DNA of 64,000 bases from Nitrososphaerota archaeon (GTDB lineage Archaea; Thermoproteota; Nitrososphaeria; Nitrososphaerales; UBA183): assembly GCA_029784825.1 (NCBI GenBank), contig JAFMAU010000003.1, positions 1 through 64,000 of the forward strand, given 5' to 3'. The position numbers were made by a program, and so were the translations under genes. The notes below the pieces were generated by a model, which saw only the letters and a program-made list of their open reading frames with translations, had not been told where the DNA came from and did no database searches. Shown here in pieces: positions 40,909 through 48,248 of this stretch (within the stretch, counting starts at the first letter, position 1; each line of letters starts with the position of its first letter).

Positions 40909-41330
40909 TCGGATATCACCAGCTCGCCCTCGGTGCCCCTGAGAGAGACGCGCTTCCCCGTCTTCAGGCTCGAGTACATCTCCTTGGGAAAGGAAGAGGC
41001 CACAGGTATCGACCTGCCGTAGACGATCTTGGCGAGTGTGGAGCCGATGACGGCCGAAAGGTCCGTCGACTCCGTCACGATGGCGGCCGGCAGGTTCCCC
41101 TGTCTGGCAGTCTCAAGGAACCAGGCCGAAGCGGTGGTGGAGCCCTTGCCGAATGGATAGAACAGGACCTTCCCCTTCACGTTCTCGCCCTTTATGTCGC
41201 TGCGGACGTCCGTGACATTCCCCGAGGAGGGGTCGACGCCGTGCGCGAATGTGAAGGCCTTCCTGGACAGGAGAGCCACGCCCGAGACGTCGCCCGGGAT
41301 GAGGCCGCGACCCTTGAAGCTCTTGGTCAT
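40905..41330 (-). CDS. Aconitase X swivelling domain (phosphomevalonate dehydratase small subunit-like)
   Basis: A 141-residue DUF126 protein. KGRGLIPGDVSGVALLSRKAF at the N-terminus and KGKVLFYPFGKGSTTASAWFLE (about residue 55) are the aconitase-swivel hallmarks. In archaea the separate small and large subunits of aconitase X form mevalonate 5-phosphate dehydratase, which makes trans-anhydromevalonate phosphate in the modified mevalonate pathway. ATG 41330 overlaps the stop of the large-subunit gene (ATGA at 41330-41327), so the two are co-translated. The bacterial relatives include hydroxyproline dehydratase, a less likely alternative here. Confidence 0.85.
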   Translation of the reverse strand: MTKSFKGRGLIPGDVSGVALLSRKAFTFAHGVDPSSGNVTDVRSDIKGENVKGKVLFYPFGKGSTTASAWFLETARQGNLPAAIVTESTDLSAVIGSTLAKIVYGRSIPVASSFPKEMYSSLKTGKRVSLRGTEGELVISE

Positions 41331-42535
41331 CTGGTCACTTCCTCGATTATCTTCTCGGTGGGCGCGTAGCGGATCTTGATCTCTCCCTCGGAGGACACGA
41401 GCTCGGCCAGCTTCGCGGAGTTCGTCATGACGACGTTGAACCCCATCCTCTTCAGCGGGGATATCTCGGCGTCCGTCGTGTGGGTGAGCCTGGCACCGGA
41501 TGCTTCGATCCCGCCCTTGATCCCCGACCTGGAGGCCATGTCGAAGGCCTGCGTCGAGGTGTAGATGTACATCTTGACGCCGTCGATGAGCTTCCTCCCG
41601 CTCAGCCGCTTGGCGAGGTCGCCCATCTCGCTCACCGAAAGGTGGGGGACTCCGAAAGCCACCAGATCCGGGCGCTCGGTCGTCTGGTCGAGCTCGGCCT
41701 CGACGGAGTCGAGGTCGGACCGTTGGATTTCGACCCTCTCCAGCGCCTCCCCGCCAGAAGCGTCCTCCTCGGTGCTGGACCCCGGCGTTATTCCGGGGAG
41801 GTGGATCATTGTGATCGGGCCCGCCGCTGCCGCAGCTGCGCCGAGGTGCTTCACCTCGTCGCTGGTGATGTTCTGCGGGAGGCCGTTCAGAACCGGCACC
41901 CTCGCGCCCGAGGTCTTGCCCAGGAAGAAGCCGACGCTCCGGTAGTCGAGGTCGCTGAGCTTCCCCGCGCCGACCCTGAAGGACATTCTCGCCCTCCTGT
42001 TCTCGTCGAGCAGCATCCCGAACCTCGGAGTGAGGCCGGTGAGCGCGCACGCAAGGTCCAGCCCTGACGTTATCTTGTTGGTGCGGCACCCGATGAGGGT
42101 GTTGGCGAAGACGACGGAGCTGGACTCGGACCAGGCGACGATCTCGCCCGTCTTCGGAAAGTTGCAGACCTGGTACTGCACGCAGGTCCAGCATGGGATG
42201 CCGCCCAGCTTTCCGTACGCCCGGCAGAGCCTGAACTGCTTCTCGGCGTAGTCCTCAGGGATGCCGAAGCTGCGCCAGTTTTCGAGGTCAACGCTCGCCG
42301 GGTCCACGGTCGTGGGCACGGCGAACTTCCCGCCCGCGCTTGCGAATTTCTCCAGCATCTCGATGCCCGCCTCGTGGAGGCTGCTGAAGTGCGCCAGGAC
42401 GTGCCCCGACACGATGGGCACCAGCGAATCCGCAGCCATGGCGTCTCCTACGTTAGTCAGGATCTCCATGGCGAGCTGCTTTGCTTCTCCGGCTTCCCCT
42501 CGGAGAACCTTCTCTTGACCAGAGTCGAGGTGCAT
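41327..42535 (-). CDS. Aconitase X catalytic domain (phosphomevalonate dehydratase large subunit-like)
   Basis: A 402-residue DUF521 protein. The iron-sulfur and substrate region is GIPCWTCVQYQVCNFPKTGE (about residue 115) and AWSESSSVVFANTLIGCRTNK (about 140), with DAEISPLKRMGFNVVMTNSAK near the C-terminus. The usual CTPY is CVQY, a small deviation. The protein uses a 4Fe-4S cluster for dehydration. ATG 42535 lies about 31 nt from the shared TATA element at 42561-42570; a longer upstream frame is not supported. It is first in an operon with the swivelling subunit and a HAD phosphatase. The decarboxylase of the modified mevalonate pathway is not in this window. Confidence 0.85.
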   Translation of the reverse strand: MHLDSGQEKVLRGEAGEAKQLAMEILTNVGDAMAADSLVPIVSGHVLAHFSSLHEAGIEMLEKFASAGGKFAVPTTVDPASVDLENWRSFGIPEDYAEKQFRLCRAYGKLGGIPCWTCVQYQVCNFPKTGEIVAWSESSSVVFANTLIGCRTNKITSGLDLACALTGLTPRFGMLLDENRRARMSFRVGAGKLSDLDYRSVGFFLGKTSGARVPVLNGLPQNITSDEVKHLGAAAAAAGPITMIHLPGITPGSSTEEDASGGEALERVEIQRSDLDSVEAELDQTTERPDLVAFGVPHLSVSEMGDLAKRLSGRKLIDGVKMYIYTSTQAFDMASRSGIKGGIEASGARLTHTTDAEISPLKRMGFNVVMTNSAKLAELVSSEGEIKIRYAPTEKIIEEVTR

Positions 42536-42560
42536 CGGAGCGGCCTTCGGCCAGCCAATT

Positions 42561-42570
42561 CTTATTAAAG
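42561..42570. promoter_or_regulatory. Shared bidirectional TATA element
   Basis: CTTATTAAAG reads as CTTTAATAAG on the other strand. Its centre is about 27 nt from the alcohol dehydrogenase TTG 42593 and about 31 nt from the aconitase-X ATG 42535; no second AT-rich element exists in the 57-nt gap. Confidence 0.6.
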
Positions 42571-42592
42571 TCAGTCGTGAGTTGAAGGAGAG

Positions 42593-43753
42593 TTGAACTT
42601 CTCCTACTTCCTGCCGACAAAGGTCGTCTTCGGCTTCGGCTCGCTCGCGGGGATTGGCCAGGAAGCGAAGTCTCTGAAGGCGACCAGGGCCCTGATCGTG
42701 ACCGACAGGGTGATGGTGAAGACGGGGGCGGTCCAGAAGGTCGTTTCGGCCATGGGTGGAGTCTCTGCCGATGTCTTTGAGGACGTCGAGGCCGAGCCGA
42801 GGGTGGAGGTCGCCGACGCCGTAGCACAGAAGGTGAGGGGCGGGAAGTACGACGTCGTGGTGGGGGTGGGCGGAGGAAGCTCGATGGACATGGCGAAGGT
42901 TGCGGCTGCGTTCGCGACCAACGAGGGCCCGGCCAGGAAGTACGTGGGGAACAACCTGTTCGCGAACACGCCGGTGAAATCGATGATGGTGCCGACCACC
43001 GCGGGGACGGGCGCAGAGCTCACAGTGACCTCGATGGTGACCGTCGACGGCCACAAGCAGTGGATCAACAGTCCGCTGATGCTCCCCACGGTCGCGGTGG
43101 TGGACCCCGAGCTCACGCTGACGATGCCCCAGGGAGTGACCGCAGCCACCGGCATGGACGCGCTCTGCCACAACACCGAAGCCTACCTTTCTGGGCTCGC
43201 AAACCCCATCACTGATGCGGCTGCGCTCGAAGGGATCAAATTGATCAGTTCAAACCTCGAGAAGGCGTACGACGACGGCTCCGACCGCAAGGCGAGGGAG
43301 GCGATGAGCCTGGGGGCGCTTCTCGGGGGCATAGCGCTGCAGGGTAAGATGGTCTACGGGCATTCGATCGGATACACCATAGCCACGCGCTTCAGGCTGC
43401 CCCACGGAGTCTCCTGCGGCCTGCCGCTGCCCTACGTCATCGCCGGCTATTCGGTGGCCTGCGCCCCGAAGATGAAGAAGCTGGCTGAAGCCTTCGGGAC
43501 GGACTCGTCGGCGGACGAACCCGACAAGCTGGGTCTGGCCGCAGCATACAGGGCCGGCGAGATTGCGGCGCACCTCAAGATCCCTCGCAGCATGAAGGAG
43601 CTCGGGGTGAAGAAGGAGGACATTCCAGCTCTAGCCGCGGAGTGCATCAACATGTACCCGAGGCCGAACAGCCCGCTCGTCTTCGACGAGGGGACCATGA
43701 CCAAGTTCTACGAAGCGATGTGGGAAGGGCAGCTGGCAATGAGCCTCCCCTGA
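42593..43753 (+). CDS. Iron-containing alcohol dehydrogenase
   Basis: A 386-residue group III alcohol dehydrogenase. NAD-binding GVGGGSSMDMAKVAA lies near residue 95; the metal ligands are Asp and His in TGMDALCHNTEAY (about 190) and two His in YGHSIGYTIATRFRLPHGVSCG (about 260). Relatives include propanediol, butanol and 4-hydroxybutyrate dehydrogenases, so the direction and substrate are open. TTG 42593 is a leaderless start that shares its TATA element with the divergent aconitase-X operon. A PTTAGTGAELTVTSMV segment confirms the family. Confidence 0.9.
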   Translation: MNFSYFLPTKVVFGFGSLAGIGQEAKSLKATRALIVTDRVMVKTGAVQKVVSAMGGVSADVFEDVEAEPRVEVADAVAQKVRGGKYDVVVGVGGGSSMDMAKVAAAFATNEGPARKYVGNNLFANTPVKSMMVPTTAGTGAELTVTSMVTVDGHKQWINSPLMLPTVAVVDPELTLTMPQGVTAATGMDALCHNTEAYLSGLANPITDAAALEGIKLISSNLEKAYDDGSDRKAREAMSLGALLGGIALQGKMVYGHSIGYTIATRFRLPHGVSCGLPLPYVIAGYSVACAPKMKKLAEAFGTDSSADEPDKLGLAAAYRAGEIAAHLKIPRSMKELGVKKEDIPALAAECINMYPRPNSPLVFDEGTMTKFYEAMWEGQLAMSLP

Positions 43754-43829
43754 TTGTGAATGCCAGTCCCTTCCGCCAGTGACGGCTACGCGAGCGGTCG
43801 TTGGAAAAAAGGCCGGGACGGACCTGCGC

Positions 43830-44105
43830 CTAGGCGGGTCCGTAGATGGCGTTGAATTCGCTCACAGAGTGGCGAGTAGGAGGATTCACCGAAGCCAGCA
43901 GTCGCTCCAGGGACTCCTTGCTCTCGGACTGCCAGACGCAGTAGGCCCTCGGGGCATCCTTCGAAAGGAGGACGCGCTGAAGGCTGAATCCCTTCGGCAG
44001 CTTTCCTGACTTTGCATTCGAGATGATCCCGGAAACGACCGAGACCACGTCGTTGGTCTTGGCGCTGTCCCACTCGTGCTGCACGACGAATGTCTTCGTG
44101 TCCAT
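43830..44105 (-). CDS. Small dimeric alpha/beta-barrel-like protein
   Basis: A 91-residue protein starting at ATG 44105 (KTFVVQHEWDSAKTND). The order strand-helix-strand-strand-helix-strand with YCVWQSESKESLERLLASV near the end fits ferredoxin-like dimeric alpha-beta barrels (the DUF4242/SCO4226-type group, of which one member binds nickel). A longer frame to GTG 44159 adds only a Pro/Ala-rich stretch. No enzymatic residue is evident. It is divergent from the HTH_10 regulator gene and may share its AT-rich promoter at 44168-44180. Confidence 0.6.
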   Translation of the reverse strand: MDTKTFVVQHEWDSAKTNDVVSVVSGIISNAKSGKLPKGFSLQRVLLSKDAPRAYCVWQSESKESLERLLASVNPPTRHSVSEFNAIYGPA

Positions 44106-44203
44106 GGCGACTGTCGCGGCTCCACTGGGGATAGGCGTTCTGCCAGCGGCCGCCGGCACTGTGCGGAAAGGCTTTTTGATGAGGATTACGTGCGAGAAGG
44201 ACG

Positions 44204-44905
44204 ATGTTCGACGTTTCGCTCAGGCTCGACCACCAGATGCCGTTCAGCAACCTTTCGAAGGCGTTCCCAAAGGCCAGGATCCAGAGATGGTGCAACCTCC
44301 AGGTCGACATCCTGGAGATAGAGACCCCGGTCGAGGGCGAGTCGGCGAAGGCGGAGTCGTGGCTGAGGCAGGCGGTGAAGAAGCTCGGGGCCAAGCTCAT
44401 CCGGATCAACAGATACTCGCCAAAGTCGTTCGAGGCGGTCGTCGGCTGCAAGTGCGCGATGGACAACTCCTCGGTGTCCGTCATCGAGTGGGCTGGGTGC
44501 ATACCGGTGATGCCGGTGAATTATGGAGACGGTCTCGAGTACTGCAGGCTGCTCGCGTTCACCAAGGAAAACCTGAACAGCGCCATAACGAGGCTCTCGA
44601 AGATATCCAAGCTTGAGATAACAAGCAAGAGCGTCGTGCCTAGGGAGTCGGCCAAGGGCGCGATAACCATACCCGTCGACGAGTTCCTGGGGTCGCTCAC
44701 AGGAAAGCAGCTCGCGGCTTTTATGTCAGCCATGCAACTGGGCTACTACAGCCTGCCCAAGCGTGTGACGATGGAAGAAGTGGCCAGGAGCCAGGGAATG
44801 AAGCGCTCGACCTACGAGGAGCACCTCAGGAAGGCGGAGCTGAAGATACTGCAGTCGATGAGGCCCTACGCCAGGCTGGCCTACATGTCCGCCAAGAGCA
44901 AGTAG
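44204..44905 (+). CDS. Bacterio-opsin activator-type transcriptional regulator (HTH_10)
   Basis: A 233-residue protein. The C-terminal 55 residues are the HTH_10 domain: LTGKQLAAFMSAMQLGYY, then MEEVARSQGMKRSTYEEHLRKAELKIL, with helix-turn-helix near 195-215. The N-terminal 160 residues form an alpha/beta sensor-like region with three cysteines (WCN, GCKC) seen in many archaeal Bat-like proteins but without a PAS or GAF match I can defend. ATG 44204 is about 28 nt after a TATA-like GCTTTTTGATG. The target genes are unknown. The convergent thioredoxin gene follows 7 nt after the stop. Confidence 0.82.
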   Translation: MFDVSLRLDHQMPFSNLSKAFPKARIQRWCNLQVDILEIETPVEGESAKAESWLRQAVKKLGAKLIRINRYSPKSFEAVVGCKCAMDNSSVSVIEWAGCIPVMPVNYGDGLEYCRLLAFTKENLNSAITRLSKISKLEITSKSVVPRESAKGAITIPVDEFLGSLTGKQLAAFMSAMQLGYYSLPKRVTMEEVARSQGMKRSTYEEHLRKAELKILQSMRPYARLAYMSAKSK

Positions 44906-44912
44906 AGACCAA

Positions 44913-45371
44913 TCACTGGTAGGGAAGGCGTCCGTTGCCTCCGGCGATGTGGGGTTTGATCCTCTGCTCGATCATCGATTTGGGCGCTGCCCCGACCAGG
45001 CCGTCCACGGCCTCTCCGTCCTTGAATATCAGGACGGTCGGGATGCCCTGTATGCCGAACTCGCGGGCAACGTTCGGGTTGTCGTCCACGTTCAGCTTCC
45101 CGAACGTGACCTTGCCGGCCATCTCCGCCGATAGCTCGTCCAGGATCGGCGAAACCACCTTGCAGGGGCCGCACCAAGGCGCCCAGAAGTCGACCACCAT
45201 CACAGGATGGTTCCTCACTGTGTTGTGGAAGTCGGCGTCGGTCAGGTTGATCGGGGCGCCGGAGGCCTTCGCGGGAGCCCCCTGGGCTGACGAGGTTCCG
45301 CGCCTCATCATTTCCCCCAACCTCTGCGCTTGAATCCGTTCGATTTCATCGTCTGTCGTCGTTTGATACAC
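44913..45371 (-). CDS. trxA: Thioredoxin
   Basis: A 152-residue protein. The thioredoxin fold (about 43-145) has the active site WAPWCGPCKVV (C67, C70) and the cis-proline segment GIPTVLIFKDGE. The N-terminal extension of about 40 residues begins with a charged helix (DDEIERIQAQRLGEMMRR) and an Ala/Gly linker; similar extensions occur in thaumarchaeal thioredoxins. GTG 45371 lies about 28 nt from the minus-strand TATA box around 45398-45404 (TAATATAC). It reduces cytosolic disulfides. Confidence 0.92.
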   Translation of the reverse strand: MYQTTTDDEIERIQAQRLGEMMRRGTSSAQGAPAKASGAPINLTDADFHNTVRNHPVMVVDFWAPWCGPCKVVSPILDELSAEMAGKVTFGKLNVDDNPNVAREFGIQGIPTVLIFKDGEAVDGLVGAAPKSMIEQRIKPHIAGGNGRLPYQ

Positions 45372-45532
45372 CTGCTCTCCCGGTCGGGGCCCGGGCGTAT
45401 ATTATTACCGCTGGCAGCCGCCGGCTCTCCCGCGGAAGAGGCCCGGCTGGGCGCGGTCCCCTCGCAAGGGTGAAAATCGTGACCGCCGTTTATTATCGCC
45501 GAGCCGGCGAAGGCGCTCCGAGAATCGTGCAG

Positions 45533-46147
45533 ATGGTCAAGCTGGACCTGAGGAAGGAGATGCAGGAGTACTATCAGTCGCCCGCGGGCGAAGCGGTGGT
45601 AATCAAGGTGCCGAAGACGCGGTTCATCATGGTCGACTGCAAGGGAGCTCCGGAAAGCGCTTCGTTCGCGGGTGCCATCCAAACCATGTACGGACTGGCG
45701 TTCACGCTCAAGTTCAAGGCGAAGAAGAAGCTCGGCAAGGACTTTCCTGTGATGCCCTTGGAGGGCCTGTGGTGGGTGAAGGGCGACGGCTTCGACGCGA
45801 AGAAGAGAGACGATTGGCTCTGGACACTGATGATAATGCAGCCGAGCCTAGTAACGAGGGGGATGTTCGAGGAGGCGCTGGAGGAGCTGAAGCGGAAGAA
45901 GGCGACCTCCGCGATTCTGCCTGCTCGACTGGAAACGTTTGAGGAGGGGCTGAGCCTACAGACGATGCATGCGGGGCCCTGCTCGACCGAAACCGGGACG
46001 ATTGCCAAAATCGAAGCGTTCGCCAGGGAGAACGGATACAGGATGACCGGCAAGCATCATGAAGTCTACCTCGGCGACCCCAGGCGGGCAGCTCCGTCGA
46101 AACTGAAAACAGTGATTAGACACCCGATTGCGGGGTCAGAGACATGA
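45533..46147 (+). CDS. GyrI-like small-molecule-binding protein
   Basis: A 204-residue protein of the GyrI-like/COG4832 family. It starts VKLDLRKEMQEYYQSP and VVIKVPKTRFIMVDCKGAP, the typical N-terminus, and has the second half-domain with LQTMHAGPCSTETGTIAKIE and EVYLGDPRRAAPSKLKTVIR. ATG 45533 is preferred over GTG 45470 because the TATA box TTTATTATC (45489-45497) would otherwise lie inside the gene. Relatives bind cationic or aromatic compounds and some hydrolyse cyclopropanoids. It overlaps the next gene by 4 nt (ATGA), so the two are co-translated. Confidence 0.82.
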   Translation: MVKLDLRKEMQEYYQSPAGEAVVIKVPKTRFIMVDCKGAPESASFAGAIQTMYGLAFTLKFKAKKKLGKDFPVMPLEGLWWVKGDGFDAKKRDDWLWTLMIMQPSLVTRGMFEEALEELKRKKATSAILPARLETFEEGLSLQTMHAGPCSTETGTIAKIEAFARENGYRMTGKHHEVYLGDPRRAAPSKLKTVIRHPIAGSET

Positions 46148-46590
46148 TCTGCCCCAAATGCGGTAAGCAAGCTCCTGACGGGGCCGCCTTCTGCCCTTTC
46201 TGCGGTAGTGACCTGAAGCGGGTCACGCCCAGCCAGAGCATGATGCTTCTGACCTCCAACTACGCCCCTGGCTACAAGGTGGACAAGGTCCTGGGACTGA
46301 CCTACGGGATCACCGTCCGGTCGCGAGGGCTCGGGGGCAACATCATGGCTGGGCTGCGCACTATTGGAGGCGGTGAGATCAAAGAGTATAGCGAAATGGC
46401 CCATCAGGCGAGGCAGCAGGCGCTGGACAGGTTGGCCGAGCATGCCAAGAGCATGGGCGCGAACGCGGTCATGAGTGTGATGTTCGACTCGACGGAGATC
46501 GGCACGACCATGGACGAGATAATCGCGTTCGGCACGGCCGTCGTCATCTCGCCGGTCAGCGGTCCGCAGGAATTCGTGAAGTTGAGCTAA
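46144..46590 (+). CDS. YbjQ-family protein with N-terminal zinc ribbon
   Basis: A 148-residue protein. Residues 3-24 are a zinc ribbon (CPKCGKQAPDGAAFCPFCG), followed by a YbjQ/UPF0145 domain: TSNYAPGYKVDKVLGLTYGI, GGEIKEYSEMAHQARQQAL, and MGANAVMSVMFD. YbjQ proteins form pentameric rings and are loosely called heavy-metal-binding; the function is not established. The start ATG 46144 overlaps the stop of the GyrI-like gene, suggesting a joint role in sensing or clearing a small molecule or metal (inference). Confidence 0.82.
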   Translation: MICPKCGKQAPDGAAFCPFCGSDLKRVTPSQSMMLLTSNYAPGYKVDKVLGLTYGITVRSRGLGGNIMAGLRTIGGGEIKEYSEMAHQARQQALDRLAEHAKSMGANAVMSVMFDSTEIGTTMDEIIAFGTAVVISPVSGPQEFVKLS

Positions 46591-46722
46591 GCGAAGTGCA
46601 AGGCGGTCTGCATCAGGTAGAACCCATCCAAGCGCTTCGCATGGACACGCCAAGGTGAAAGTCCACAGAACCAACGCGCATCAGACTTATAGACCACCGA
46701 AAAAGGAAGTTCAGAATTCAAA

Positions 46723-48186
46723 ATGAAGATGTTCGTTGGCGGAGAATTGGTAGAATCCCATACGAAGGCCACCTTCAACGTGGCAAACCCGGCAACGGGT
46801 GAGGTCGTGGACTCGGTCCCGAAGGGGGACAGAGAGGACGTGAAGGAAGCTGTTGACAATGCGAAGAGTGCTTTCAGGAAGTGGTCGGAGGCGCCCTCCC
46901 TCGACCGTTCGAGGGTGCTGTTCAAGATTGCGGAGCTTGTCAGGGCTAATCTCGAGGAGCTTGCGAAGACGCTCACAACCGAGCAGGGAAAACCTCTTGG
47001 AGAGGCGAGGGGCGAAATCGGGTCCTTCGCCAACAGCTGTGAATACTACGCTGGCCTCATCGGAAGAGAGAGGGGGGCGCACACACCCTTCTCAACCGGC
47101 GAGGGTTACTTCATAGTGACAAAGCGGCCCATCGGAGTGGTGGGTGCAATCCTGCCCTGGAACTTCCCTGTGTCGCTGATGGGCTGGAAAGTCGCTCCGG
47201 GGCTTGCAGCCGGAAACACCTTCGTGGTAAAACCTGCAAGTTCGACCCCGCTGACAGATATCAAGGTCGCGGCGCTTGCGGTCAAGGCAGGGCTGCCCCC
47301 CGGCGCATTGAACGTGGTCACCGGGCCGGGAGCTGTGGTCGGCGAGGAGCTGCTTGACAACCCGAAGGTCTCGAAGATCGCGTTCACTGGAGAGACGGCG
47401 ACGGGGCGCCGAATCATGGAGGGCTCTGCCAAGTACATCAAGAGGCTGACGCTGGAGCTGGGCGGCTCCGATCCGATGATCGTCTGCGACGACGCGGACA
47501 TCGACCTCGCGGTGGAGGGCGCAGCCTGGGGCAGGTTCAGGAACGCTGGGCAGTCCTGCACTTCGGTCAAGAGGCTCTTCCTCTTCAAGTCGATAGCCGA
47601 CATATTCACGAAGAAGCTGGCCGAGAAGGTGATGACCATCCACATCGGGAACGGGCTCGATCAGGGCACCCACATGGGACCGATCCACAACCAGCCCCAG
47701 AGGGAGAAGGTAGAGGAGATGGTCGAGGACGCGAAGGGCAGGGACGCGAAGGTCCTGGTCGGCGGGGAACGGCCCAAAGACAAGGCGTTCCAGAAGGGCC
47801 TCTTCTACGAGCCCACCCTGCTGAAGGACGTCGACTACGACGCGATGATGGCAAAGGAGGAATGCTTCGGCCCGGCGCTGCCGATTTTCGTCGTGAACGA
47901 CCTGGAGGAGGCGATAGAGCGGGCCAACGACACGATCTACGGCCTCGGGTCATCAGTATGGACCAAGGACATGGAGAGGGCTTACCACGCAGCAGAGAGA
48001 ATCGAGGCGGGAACCACCTGGGTCAACTCGCCGCCAATCGCCAGGGCTGAGGTGCCCTTCGGCGGGTTCAAGCAGAGCGGCTTTGGAAGGGAGCTTGGCA
48101 TCGAGGGGCTCGACCACTACTACGAGACCAAGAGCATCCAGGTGCTCGAATACGGCAAAGGGAAGAAGTGGAAGTTCCCGGTATAG
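46723..48186 (+). CDS. NAD(P)-dependent aldehyde dehydrogenase
   Basis: A 487-residue ALDH-superfamily protein. Motifs are ILPWNFPVSLMGWKVAPGLA (cofactor site), KIAFTGETATGRRIM, the general-base Glu in LTLELGGSDP (about 247) and the catalytic Cys279 in AGQSCTSVKR. KEECFGPALPIFVV and PFGGFKQSGFGRELG are the usual C-terminal blocks. It resembles succinate-semialdehyde / lactaldehyde / glyceraldehyde dehydrogenases; the substrate cannot be fixed. ATG 46723 lies about 32 nt after the TATA box ACTTATAG (46686-46693). Confidence 0.92.
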   Translation: MKMFVGGELVESHTKATFNVANPATGEVVDSVPKGDREDVKEAVDNAKSAFRKWSEAPSLDRSRVLFKIAELVRANLEELAKTLTTEQGKPLGEARGEIGSFANSCEYYAGLIGRERGAHTPFSTGEGYFIVTKRPIGVVGAILPWNFPVSLMGWKVAPGLAAGNTFVVKPASSTPLTDIKVAALAVKAGLPPGALNVVTGPGAVVGEELLDNPKVSKIAFTGETATGRRIMEGSAKYIKRLTLELGGSDPMIVCDDADIDLAVEGAAWGRFRNAGQSCTSVKRLFLFKSIADIFTKKLAEKVMTIHIGNGLDQGTHMGPIHNQPQREKVEEMVEDAKGRDAKVLVGGERPKDKAFQKGLFYEPTLLKDVDYDAMMAKEECFGPALPIFVVNDLEEAIERANDTIYGLGSSVWTKDMERAYHAAERIEAGTTWVNSPPIARAEVPFGGFKQSGFGRELGIEGLDHYYETKSIQVLEYGKGKKWKFPV

Positions 48187-48248
48187 GCTGTCAAAGAACG
48201 CGATCCTTCTCACAGAGCGGGCCGCGAAATCAGAATCCAGATGATTCT

